A stretch of DNA of 8,235 nt from AC-32 sp035455445. Its GTDB lineage: Bacteria; Actinomycetota; Thermoleophilia; Gaiellales; Gaiellaceae. The first letter of the stretch is position 1, and every line of letters begins with the position of its first letter. Positions 1 through 6,453 of the stretch are shown here, piece by piece. The notes beneath the pieces are model-generated. The model did not search any database and was not told the DNA's origin. It was given only the letters and a program-made list of their open reading frames with translations. A program made the position numbers and the translations under genes. Where the stretch lies: positions 1 to 8,235 of the forward strand of contig DATIFC010000142.1 of NCBI GenBank assembly GCA_035455445.1. The letters run 5' to 3'.

Positions 1-1112
1 TAGTTCACGGTCGGCACGCCGTAGCGCGTGAGCGCGGAGGCGTCCGAGAACCAGCGGGTCACGTCGCGGCCCGGCGGCTCTCCGAAGATCTCCTCGTGCG
101 CCGCGTCGATCGCGGCGACGAGCTCGTGACCCTCCTCGATCTCGGCGCCCGGCGCGGTGACGTACACCTCGCCCTCGACCCCGAAGTCGGGGAACCGCTC
201 CGCGAGCCCGCGCACCATGTCGAGCACCTCCCGCCGCGCCACGGGCATCGGCTTCGTCGGCGGCACGCGGACGTCGAGGAAGAGATCCGCATGGTGCGGT
301 GTGCGTGAGACCCGCCAGCCGAAGCCGCCGGAGATCGCGCCGACGTTGACGATCGCCTTCGCGCCGCGGTAGCCGTTCGAGGGGTCGTCCTCCCACTCCG
401 GGACCCACTCCATCACGGCCGTGAGGACCTGCCCGAGGCGGAGGATCGAGTTCCGGTCGCGGCGGCCCTCGCTGAAGGCGGTGTGGATGAAGTCGCCGTG
501 GACGCGGATCTTGAGCCAGAGGGCGCCGTAGTGCCCGAGCACGACCTTGCCCTCCGTCGGCTCGCCGAGCAGGCACATGTCCGCGACCCCGCCGTGGGAG
601 ACGAGGTAGCGCGTCCCCGCCGCGTAGCCGCGGTACGAGGCGCCGACCGCGTCGCCCTGCTGCGTCTTCTCGATCTCGCCGCTGACCGCTGCGATGAGAA
701 CGTCGCCGCGCAGCTTCACGCCCGCGTCCTGCAGCGCGCGCAGCGCCTCGACGTAGCAGGCGAGCGCGCCCTTCATGTTCGAGATCCCGAGCCCGTACAG
801 CCGCCCGTCCCGCACGAACGCCTTCGGCTGGAAGCCCGGCACGTCTCGCAGCCACGGCTCGCGGCCGGAGTACGAGGTGTCCATGTGCCCGTTGAACATG
901 AGGCTCTTGCCGCCGCCGGCGCCGTCCCAGATCCCGAGCGCGTTGGCGCGGCCGTCCTCGACCTGCTGCCACTGGCAGCGCAGGCCCATCTCCTCGTAGA
1001 GCTCCCGCATGAGCTCGGCCATGCCCTGCTCGTCACCGGTGAAGCTCCACACGTCCACCATGCGGCTCGCCGTCTCGACGAGCCGGTCGCGGTCGACGGT
1101 GATCGTCGCCAT
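1..1112 (-). CDS. M20-family metallopeptidase/amidohydrolase-like protein, C-terminus cut by window edge
   Basis: The M20 family (ArgE, DapE, carboxypeptidase G2, carbamoylases) hydrolyses amide, peptide or carbamoyl bonds in the cytoplasm, usually with two zinc ions. 371 residues are visible from ATG 1112-1110, ending in GVPTVNY, the usual stretch before the C-terminal metal histidine, which lies outside the window. Seen: first metal motif NGHMDTS (His76, Asp78); YGLGISNMKG at 106-115, with Asn112 where the family has the metal-bridging Asp; VSGEIEK at 143-149 in place of the usual DEE; LLGEPTE with Glu184 as likely metal ligand; and HGDFIHTAF with His210, the conserved dimerisation-domain histidine. 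The gene starts 4 bp after the LLM gene's stop codon, with only a weak GAGG upstream, so it is probably translated by coupling as the last visible gene of the operon. Family membership is secure. Substrate and full catalytic competence are not, because of the altered metal site. It should not be called ArgE or DapE on this evidence. Confidence 0.88.
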   Translation of the reverse strand, partial: MATITVDRDRLVETASRMVDVWSFTGDEQGMAELMRELYEEMGLRCQWQQVEDGRANALGIWDGAGGGKSLMFNGHMDTSYSGREPWLRDVPGFQPKAFVRDGRLYGLGISNMKGALACYVEALRALQDAGVKLRGDVLIAAVSGEIEKTQQGDAVGASYRGYAAGTRYLVSHGGVADMCLLGEPTEGKVVLGHYGALWLKIRVHGDFIHTAFSEGRRDRNSILRLGQVLTAVMEWVPEWEDDPSNGYRGAKAIVNVGAISGGFGWRVSRTPHHADLFLDVRVPPTKPMPVARREVLDMVRGLAERFPDFGVEGEVYVTAPGAEIEEGHELVAAIDAAHEEIFGEPPGRDVTRWFSDASALTRYGVPTVN

Positions 1113-1116
1113 CGCC

Positions 1117-2151
1117 TCAGCCCCGGACGTGTGGCAGGACCTGCTCTCCGAACAGGCGGATCTGCTCGTGCCGGTCCTCACCCCAGAGCTCGAGCATCAC
1201 GTGCGTACAGCCTGCGTCGCGGTACTCCTCGATCGCCGCGACGCAGTCGTCGGGCGTGCCCGCGATGGGCTTGCACTTGTCCAGCAGCACGTCGGTGACC
1301 TCGGCCTTCGCCGCGAGCCGCCCGCCTCGCTCCATCGCCTCGGCCACCGGCCCGATCTCGTCCTGCGTGATCCCGGCCAGGTCGAGCAGCGTATCCGCCG
1401 CGCCCTGGATGTTCTGCACCTTGTTCGCGAGGTACATGCCGGCGATCTCGCGCGCCCCGTCGCGGCCGGCATCGCGGTCGGAGTCGTGGATCGAGGCCAC
1501 GATCGTGCAGCCGATGTCGACGTCGGCTGCGACGTTCTCGCGCGTGTGGCGCACGAAGGCGGGCGTGGTGATCGACGGGGTCAGGCAGCCGTCCGCGACC
1601 TCGCCGGCGAGCGCCTGCATCTTCGGCGCCGTCGCCGCGACGTACACCGGCGGCACCTCCCGCGGCGACTGCGCCTCGGCAGCCAGCCCGGGCACCGAGG
1701 CGCTCCAGGCCGAGCCCTCGTACTCGAACGGCTCGCCGGCCAGGACGCCTCGCACGATCTCGACCGCATCCCGCATCGGCCCGAGGGTCCGGTTGGTCTG
1801 CATGCGCGCGTTGTTGAGGAAGATCTTCGACGTCCCGAGGCCGAGCAGGAAGCGTCCCGGCCCCGCGGCCTCCTGCACGACGCGCGCGTCCATCGCGATC
1901 TGCACCGGGTGGCGCGTGAAGGGAGAGATGATCCCCCAGCCGACCGTCAGCCGCTCCGTCTCGCGCGCGATCAGCGCCGAGGTGACCGTCGACGAGCGGG
2001 CCTCCATGCCGTGCTTGCGCCACCAGGGATAGGCCTCGGCCAGCCAGATCGTGTCCATTCCCGCCTCGTCCATGGCACGCGCGGAGGCGACCATCTCCTC
2101 GAGCGGCTCCATGGTCAGCTGCATGACCCCGATCCGGAACGGCGGGGGCAA
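1117..2151 (-). CDS. LLM-class (luciferase-like) flavin/F420-dependent oxidoreductase
   Basis: A 344-residue TIM-barrel enzyme of the bacterial luciferase-like superfamily. Members use FMN or F420 for hydride transfer, or flavin plus oxygen for monooxygenation, in the cytoplasm. Seen: first strand FRIGVMQ (5-11); SPFTRHP (76-82), the usual loop after strand 3; GRFLLGLGTS (99-108), the family's glycine-rich segment; PPVYVAATAPKMQALAG (167-183) followed by ADG, as in Mer-like F420 enzymes; and a C-terminal GTPDDCVAAIEEYRDAGC (298-315) typical of the family. Length is normal. The start is TTG, 2 bp after the stop of the CoxG gene, with no clear Shine-Dalgarno, so coupled translation is likely. 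The alternative ATG at 2124 would remove the first beta-strand and is less likely. The sequence resembles F420-dependent reductases or dehydrogenases (methylene-tetrahydromethanopterin reductase-like), but cofactor and substrate cannot be fixed by eye. Its place behind a molybdenum hydroxylase suggests it acts on the hydroxylated product (inference). Confidence 0.9.
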   Translation of the reverse strand: MPPPFRIGVMQLTMEPLEEMVASARAMDEAGMDTIWLAEAYPWWRKHGMEARSSTVTSALIARETERLTVGWGIISPFTRHPVQIAMDARVVQEAAGPGRFLLGLGTSKIFLNNARMQTNRTLGPMRDAVEIVRGVLAGEPFEYEGSAWSASVPGLAAEAQSPREVPPVYVAATAPKMQALAGEVADGCLTPSITTPAFVRHTRENVAADVDIGCTIVASIHDSDRDAGRDGAREIAGMYLANKVQNIQGAADTLLDLAGITQDEIGPVAEAMERGGRLAAKAEVTDVLLDKCKPIAGTPDDCVAAIEEYRDAGCTHVMLELWGEDRHEQIRLFGEQVLPHVRG

Positions 2152-2153
2152 GG

Positions 2154-2624
2154 CTAGTGCTCGGTCGGCTCAGCCGGTTCGCCGCCGGCCTTCCGCACCT
2201 GGTCTTCGAGCGCCGCCAGCACGTGCTGCACCTGCTGGTTGACGATCGGCTGCAGGACGCGCTGGCCCATCGAGCCGACCGGCCCCGCGATGTGCACGTC
2301 GGCCTCCCAGGCCATGTTCGTGCCGGCGCCCGTGTCGCTGAGGGTGAAGGCGGTGGTCATGCTCAGGATCGCCCCGATCCCGTTGCCCTTGATGGCGAGG
2401 CTCGCGAACTCCGGCTCGCGCTCCTCCGTCTTCTCCATGTTCATGGTCATCCCGAGCATGCCGAGGCCGAGCGGGATCTTGACGTTGGCCTGCCACCGCC
2501 GCTCGTCGTGGACGTCGAAGCTCTCGACCCCCGGGATCGTCGCGGCCATTGCGGCAGGGTCGTTCAGCACCCGCCAGACCGCGTCCCGCGGCGCCGCGAA
2601 CCCTCGCTCGCCGGAGACCTTCAC
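2154..2624 (-). CDS. CoxG-like SRPBCC protein (CO dehydrogenase subunit G family)
   Basis: 156 residues of the CoxG branch of the SRPBCC/START-like fold, which forms a helix-grip hydrophobic pocket. In aerobic CO dehydrogenase systems CoxG links the enzyme to the membrane and has been implicated in quinone handling. Seen: a start typical of the family (MKVSGERGFAAPRDAVWRVL), then DPAAMAATIPGVESF (22-36), a central G-N-G-I-G segment (80-84), T-N-M-A-W-E-A-D-V (102-110) and IAGPVGSMGQRVL (112-124), matching the family's conserved T-x-x-x-W-x-A-D-V and G-x-x-x-x-x-G-x-R pattern. The GTG start at 2624 shares the bases GTGA with the catalytic subunit's TGA stop. The only upstream ribosome-site-like sequence is a weak GAGG. 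The C-terminus is short and polar, with no obvious membrane-binding tail, so membrane attachment is not evident. The presence of this gene suggests electron delivery to a membrane acceptor, but a maturation or product-binding role is possible. Confidence 0.87.
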   Translation of the reverse strand: MKVSGERGFAAPRDAVWRVLNDPAAMAATIPGVESFDVHDERRWQANVKIPLGLGMLGMTMNMEKTEEREPEFASLAIKGNGIGAILSMTTAFTLSDTGAGTNMAWEADVHIAGPVGSMGQRVLQPIVNQQVQHVLAALEDQVRKAGGEPAEPTEH

Positions 2625-5095
2625 CGCGCCTCGACCGTCACGCGGCGGCGGGACTCCTCGGGATCGCTGAGCAGCTCCCAGACGCGGTGGTACGGGTTGC
2701 AGCTGTCGTAGACGATCGGCTTGCCGCGCGGTTGCAGCGCGTCCTGCAGCGCGGCGCACACCGCGTGGATCCCCGCGCCGCCGCCCTCGCCCATGCCCTT
2801 CGTCCCCATCGCGGTGAACGGCGAGGCGCTCTCGATCGAGCCCGTCCGGAGCGGCGGCATGTCGAGCGCGTGCGGCACGTGGTAGTCGTAGAAGTTCGGG
2901 GTCAGCAGGTTGCCGTCCTCGTCGTAGGTGAAGGTCTCGTGGGTCGCGGCGCCGATCGCCTGCGCGGTCGCGCCCATCACCTGGCCCTCGACCACCTGTG
3001 GGTTGATCCGGACGCCGCAGTCGTCGACGGCGGCGTAGTCGACGATCTCGTAGACGCCTGTCTCGGGGTCGATCTCGACGACGGCGACGTGCACCTGCGC
3101 GGCGTAGGTCAGCGTCAGGTTGCCGTACTTGCGCTCGACGTCCGGCGGGTCGAACGGCGGGCGGTAGACGTAGCGGCAGTTGAGCGTCACGTCGAGGTCC
3201 TCGGGCAGCCCCGCGTTGTTCGCGTTGATGATCGCGCCGAGCGCCATGAACGGCAGCGCGGCCTCGGGGTTGTCGCGCATGCGCGCCTGTCCCTCCGCGA
3301 GCTCGATCTCCTCGGGCGCGCAGCCGAGCACGACCGACGCGAGCTTCTTCATCTCCCCGGCCAGCATCTCGGTGGCGCCCCTGACCGCGCCGAGGCCGGT
3401 GACCGCGAACTGGCTCGCATACGTGCCCGAGAAGCCCGCGTGCGAGTTCCAGTAGGAGTCGTGGCCGGCGCGGACGTTCACGTCGTCGATCGAGCAGCCG
3501 AGCATGTCGGCCACCACCTGCGACGCGGTCGTCTCGTGGCTCTGCCCCTGCGGCGTCGTGCCGAGGGTGACGACGATCTCGCCGAAGATGTCGAGCTTCA
3601 CCGTCGCGACCTCGTTGTTCCCGGAGAACTGCAGCTCCGGGTTGATCAGGCGCGACTGGCCGAAGTTGTTGGTGCCGGAGTCGAGGGTCGAGCCGATCCC
3701 GACGCCGAGGAGCCGGCCGCGCGACTCGGCGTCGGCCCGCTTCGAGTCGAGCTCGCCGTAGCCGATCAGCTCGAGCGCCGTGTCGAGCATCTTCGCGTAG
3801 TCCCCCGAGTCGTAGACGCAGCCGTTCGGCGTCTCGTAGGGCATCTCCTCGGCGCGGATGTAGTTGCGCTTCCGCACCTCGACCGGGTCGAGCCCGAGCT
3901 CGTGGGCGACGATGTCGATCACGCGCTCGGTGAACCAGAGGTGCTGCATGCGCGAGTAGCCGCGGTTCGGCGAGACCGGCGCCTTGTTCGTCACCACCTG
4001 CTTGAAGTCGAGGCGGATGTGGCGCCAGCGGTACATGCCGGGCGTCACCTGCGCCCAGATCACGCCGCCGAGCGGCTCGTAGCGCAGCCAGGCGCCGGCG
4101 TCGTCGAGCGCGGTCGTGCGGAAGCCCAGCAGCGTCCCGTCGTCCTTCACCGCGACCTCGGTGTCCCGGAACCAGCGCTCGTTCCCGTGCGACATCGAGA
4201 GGTGGAAGTCCGTCCGCCACTCCGTCCACTGCACGGGCCGGTTCAGCTTGCGCGCGAGCAGGCAGCACGCGACGAGCTGCGGGTGCGAGGTGATCTTGTT
4301 GCCGAAGCCGCCGCCGATGTCCTGCGTGACGAAGCGGAGCTTGTCGAGGCCGACCCGCATCGCCGGGCCCATCATGATCGCGGCGAAGCCCGGGAACTGG
4401 TTGTTGGTGATGATCGTCCACTGCCCGGTGCCGCGGTTGAACTCGACGAGCGCGCCGTTGCACTCGAGCGGGGTCGAGTTGAAGCGGTCGAAATGGAGCT
4501 CGGAGATCGTGACCACGCGGTCGGCCTCGGCGAAGGCCCGGTCGAGCTCGCCCCACTCGTAGACGCCCTCCCAGGTGAGGTTCGTGCCGGCCTCGTCGTG
4601 GAGCACGGGCGCGTCCTCGTCGAGCGCGGCGCGCGCGTCGGTCACCGCCGGCAGCGGCTCGTAGTCCACCTCCACCAGCTCGGAGGCGTCGCGGGCGGTC
4701 TCCCTCGTCGTCGCGACGACCGCCGCCACCGGCTCGCCGACGAAGCGGGCCTTGCCGACCGCGAGGCAGAAGTCGCGTAGATGCGCGCCCGGCGGGGACG
4801 AGATCTGGAAGAACGGGTCGGTCAGCAGCGCGACCTCGTCGCCGGTCAGCGTGCCGAGCACGCCGGGGTGCTCGAGCGCCTTCGAGACGTCGACCGAGCG
4901 GATCCTCGCGTGGGCGTAGGGAGAGCGGACGAAGTGGACGTAACCCATGTTGTGCCGCTTCACGTCGTCGAAGAAGACGCCCTCGCCCTGGACGAGGCGC
5001 CTGTCCTCCTTGCGCGGCACGCTCTGGCCCGCGTAGCCCGGCTTCGTCTCCTGCTTCTCGACGACGACCGGCTCGGCGACCGTCGTCTCCGTCAC
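2621..5095 (-). CDS. Molybdenum hydroxylase catalytic (molybdopterin-binding) subunit, CoxL/xanthine dehydrogenase family
   Basis: 824 residues, full family length. This is the large subunit of a three-protein hydroxylase that inserts water-derived oxygen into a C-H bond and sends electrons through FeS and FAD subunits. Seen: N-terminal GQSVPRKEDRRLVQGEG (23-39), the family opening; IGGGFGNK (260-267), the first molybdopterin motif; NRGYSR (377-382) in the active-site loop, followed by MQHLWFTER; GQSHETTASQ (516-525), a further cofactor-binding segment; and GTKGMGEGGGAG (764-775), with Glu770 as the catalytic base next to molybdenum. The loop lacks the AYxCSFR sequence and Cys of copper-molybdenum CO dehydrogenases, so this is probably not a CO-oxidising enzyme despite the CoxMSL-like layout. 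The frame stays open upstream to 5269, but GTG 5095 is chosen because AGGAGG lies 7 bp before it and it overlaps the small-subunit stop as GTGA. Family is certain; the substrate is unknown. Molybdopterin assembly genes (coxDEF, xdhC-like) are not in the window. Confidence 0.95.
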   Translation of the reverse strand: MTETTVAEPVVVEKQETKPGYAGQSVPRKEDRRLVQGEGVFFDDVKRHNMGYVHFVRSPYAHARIRSVDVSKALEHPGVLGTLTGDEVALLTDPFFQISSPPGAHLRDFCLAVGKARFVGEPVAAVVATTRETARDASELVEVDYEPLPAVTDARAALDEDAPVLHDEAGTNLTWEGVYEWGELDRAFAEADRVVTISELHFDRFNSTPLECNGALVEFNRGTGQWTIITNNQFPGFAAIMMGPAMRVGLDKLRFVTQDIGGGFGNKITSHPQLVACCLLARKLNRPVQWTEWRTDFHLSMSHGNERWFRDTEVAVKDDGTLLGFRTTALDDAGAWLRYEPLGGVIWAQVTPGMYRWRHIRLDFKQVVTNKAPVSPNRGYSRMQHLWFTERVIDIVAHELGLDPVEVRKRNYIRAEEMPYETPNGCVYDSGDYAKMLDTALELIGYGELDSKRADAESRGRLLGVGIGSTLDSGTNNFGQSRLINPELQFSGNNEVATVKLDIFGEIVVTLGTTPQGQSHETTASQVVADMLGCSIDDVNVRAGHDSYWNSHAGFSGTYASQFAVTGLGAVRGATEMLAGEMKKLASVVLGCAPEEIELAEGQARMRDNPEAALPFMALGAIINANNAGLPEDLDVTLNCRYVYRPPFDPPDVERKYGNLTLTYAAQVHVAVVEIDPETGVYEIVDYAAVDDCGVRINPQVVEGQVMGATAQAIGAATHETFTYDEDGNLLTPNFYDYHVPHALDMPPLRTGSIESASPFTAMGTKGMGEGGGAGIHAVCAALQDALQPRGKPIVYDSCNPYHRVWELLSDPEESRRRVTVEAR

Positions 5096-5592
5096 TCCTC
5101 GACCTCCTGTCCGGACGCGGCCTTGACGGCCTTGAAGATGTTCCAGTAGCCCGTGCAGCGGCAGATATTGCCCTGGATCGCGCGGGCGATCTCCTCGTCG
5201 CTCGGCCGCGGGCTCTCGCGCAGAAGCGCGGTCGCGCTCATCAGCATCCCGGGCGTGCAGTAGCCGCACTGCAGCGCGTGGTGGTCGCTGAAGGCCTGCT
5301 GCAGCGGGGTCAGCTGCTCCTCCTCGGTGAGGCCCTCGACCGTCTCCAGCGAGCAGCCGTCCGCCTGCACCGCGAGCACCATGCAGCTCTTCACGAGCGT
5401 CCCGTCCAGGATCACGCTGCAGGCGCCGCAGTTGCCGGTGTCGCAGCCGACGTGCGAGCCGGTGAGGTCGAGGTCGTCGCGAAGCAGGTGGATCAGGAGC
5501 CGCCTGGCCTCCACCTCGCGCTCGTAGGTCGTGCCGTTGACCTCGACGCTGATCGTCTGCGAGGTCACGACGGGCGTGCTCGCCTCGGTCAC
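5092..5592 (-). CDS. Molybdenum hydroxylase [2Fe-2S] small subunit (CoxS family)
   Basis: 166 residues, normal length. It carries electrons from the molybdenum centre to FAD through two [2Fe-2S] clusters. The N-terminal plant-ferredoxin-like domain has Cys50, Cys55, Cys58 and Cys70 (C-x4-C-x2-C-x11-C, within GCDTGNCGACS). The C-terminal helical domain has QCGYCTPG (Cys109, Cys112) and ICRCTGYW (Cys144, Cys146). All eight ligands are present, so both clusters should form. There is no Tat or Sec signal, as expected for a cytoplasmic enzyme. Start: GTG 5592 overlaps the FAD-subunit TGA as GTGA, with a GGAGAGGG stretch ending 7 bases upstream (5600-5607). It lies between the FAD and molybdenum subunit genes, the order found in coxMSL operons. 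The first dozen residues are a non-conserved extension before the ferredoxin fold. Confidence 0.95.
   Translation of the reverse strand: MTEASTPVVTSQTISVEVNGTTYEREVEARRLLIHLLRDDLDLTGSHVGCDTGNCGACSVILDGTLVKSCMVLAVQADGCSLETVEGLTEEEQLTPLQQAFSDHHALQCGYCTPGMLMSATALLRESPRPSDEEIARAIQGNICRCTGYWNIFKAVKAASGQEVEE
5103..5108 (-). promoter_or_regulatory. Ribosome binding site of the catalytic subunit gene
   Basis: AGGAGG on the minus strand sits 7 bases before GTG 5095, inside the end of the small-subunit gene. It is the clearest Shine-Dalgarno in the window. It decides the start of the catalytic subunit against the longer open frame that runs back to 5269. Confidence 0.8.
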
Positions 5593-6392
5593 GCCGCCGC
5601 CCTCTCCGCCGCCTCAGCGGCCGCCCTGGCGGCCACGACCTCGGCGAGCTGCCGACGGTACGCCGAGGAGGCGTGGACGTCCGAGGGCGGCTCGAACGCG
5701 GCCTCCCGCACAGCGCCGCGGACGGCGTCCGCCTCCTGGGCCTCGACGACGAGCGGGGTCGCGCCGACGCAGCCGAGCGCGACGCGGATGCCCCCGTTCA
5801 CGGAGGCTGCCGCGTTGACGATGCAGGTCCCGTCCCGGCCGATCGTCACCGAGGAGAAGCCGTCGCCGCGGCCGGGCGGGATCGCGATCCTCGTCAGGAG
5901 CTCTCCCGGGCCGACCGCGGTCATGTAGACGCCGAGGAAGAACTCCTCCGCCGGAACGACGCGCTCGCCGCCCGCGCCCGTGACCGTCAGCTGCGCGCCG
6001 AGCGCGACGAGCAGCGGCGGCAGGTGGTTCGTGGGGTCGCTCGAGCAGACGTTGCCGCCGATCGTGCCGCGGTTCCGCACCTGGACGTCGGCGATCTGCG
6101 CGCAGACCTCGCCGAGGATCGGCCTCGCGCGCGCCTCCGCCGAGGCGATCAGCTCGGAGTACGTCACCATCGGGCCGACGGTCAGCACGCCGTCGGAGCC
6201 GAGCTCGATCCCGCGAAGCTCCGCGAGCCCGCTCAGGTCCACGAGCACGTCCGGCGCCGCCGCGCGCGCCTTCATCACGTTGATCAGCGTCTGCCCCCCG
6301 GCGAGCGCACGGGCCCCCGGGTAGTCGGCGAGGACCGCCAGAGCCTGCTCGAGCGTCGCCGGCCGCGCATAGCCCACTTCGCTCAGCAGCAT
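5589..6392 (-). CDS. Molybdenum hydroxylase FAD-binding subunit (CoxM family)
   Basis: 267 residues, slightly short for the family (about 280-290). It binds FAD in the PCMH/VAO-type fold and passes electrons from the FeS subunit to an external acceptor. Seen: the first FAD motif AGGQTLINVMK (31-41, family AGGxxL...MK) and the second, TIGGN (110-114), within RNRGTIGGNVCSSDPTNHLP, which contacts the FAD pyrophosphate and isoalloxazine. The C-terminal CO dehydrogenase flavoprotein domain follows (about 165-255). It ends in an alanine-rich tail (254-267) that is probably disordered or helical and not conserved. ATG 6392 is chosen because the family begins with a similar short lead to the first strand. 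There is no Shine-Dalgarno before it. It is the first gene of the probable operon, 53 bp after the kinase stop. Confidence 0.94.
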   Translation of the reverse strand: MLLSEVGYARPATLEQALAVLADYPGARALAGGQTLINVMKARAAAPDVLVDLSGLAELRGIELGSDGVLTVGPMVTYSELIASAEARARPILGEVCAQIADVQVRNRGTIGGNVCSSDPTNHLPPLLVALGAQLTVTGAGGERVVPAEEFFLGVYMTAVGPGELLTRIAIPPGRGDGFSSVTIGRDGTCIVNAAASVNGGIRVALGCVGATPLVVEAQEADAVRGAVREAAFEPPSDVHASSAYRRQLAEVVAARAAAEAAERAAA

Positions 6393-6399
6393 GGCGGCA

Positions 6400-6429
6400 A
6401 TCGTATGCGGAGCCGCCGCGCGGCTGCAA
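6400..6429 (-). promoter_or_regulatory. Candidate promoter for the molybdenum hydroxylase operon, possibly leaderless
   Basis: On the minus strand a TTGCAG (6429-6424) is followed after 18 bases by TACGAT (6405-6400), a weak match to a sigma-70-type promoter (3/6 and 4/6). Initiation about 7 bases on would fall at or next to ATG 6392. That would fit the absence of a ribosome binding site there. Such weak matches occur by chance, and read-through from the kinase gene is equally possible. Confidence 0.3.
6411..6425. repeat. Short perfect inverted repeat in the kinase/hydroxylase intergenic gap
   Basis: AGCCGC-CGC-GCGGCT on the plus strand is a 6-bp perfect inverted repeat with a 3-base spacer. 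It lies between the -10 and -35 candidates and overlaps the -35 by two bases. It could be an operator or a small RNA hairpin after the kinase gene. There is no T-tract on the transcribed side, so a classical intrinsic terminator is unlikely. In GC-rich DNA a repeat this short may be chance. Confidence 0.3.
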
Positions 6430-6440
6430 CGTGTGTACGG

Positions 6441-6453
6441 CGGCCCTAGGCCG
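6441..6453. repeat. Inverted repeat enclosing the kinase stop codon
   Basis: CGGCC-CTA-GGCCG is a 5-bp perfect inverted repeat whose 3-base centre is exactly the TAG stop codon (minus strand) of the histidine kinase. It could fold into a very small GC hairpin. No T-tract follows, so it is not a recognisable terminator. Confidence 0.25.

Noticed and set aside
483..2157. Plus-strand open frames of 271 and 382 codons opposite the M20 and LLM genes
   Set aside because: Both are antisense shadows with biased Arg/Ala/Val/His composition and no recognisable motif.
2154..4556. An 800-codon minus-strand frame covering the catalytic subunit and ending with the CoxG gene
   Set aside because: Only the last 156 codons match a protein family (CoxG). 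The remainder is a shifted-frame shadow of the catalytic subunit rich in Arg and Ala, so it is not a fusion protein.
2549..4780. A 743-codon open frame on the plus strand, antisense to the catalytic subunit
   Set aside because: It is full of Arg, Ala, Val and His with no domain pattern and sits opposite a gene with clear family motifs. Long antisense frames are expected in GC-rich coding DNA.
5096..5269. N-terminal extension of the catalytic subunit by 58 residues
   Set aside because: The extension overlaps the conserved cysteine end of the small subunit, is low-complexity in character, and GTG 5095 has a good ribosome site and a GTGA overlap.
2621..6392. Naming the operon coxMSL (carbon monoxide dehydrogenase)
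   Set aside because: Gene order fits, but the catalytic loop lacks the AYxCSFR cysteine motif, so the symbols would state a function the sequence does not support.
6411..6453. Intrinsic terminator after the kinase gene
   Set aside because: The hairpins are only 5-6 bp and no run of T follows on the minus strand.
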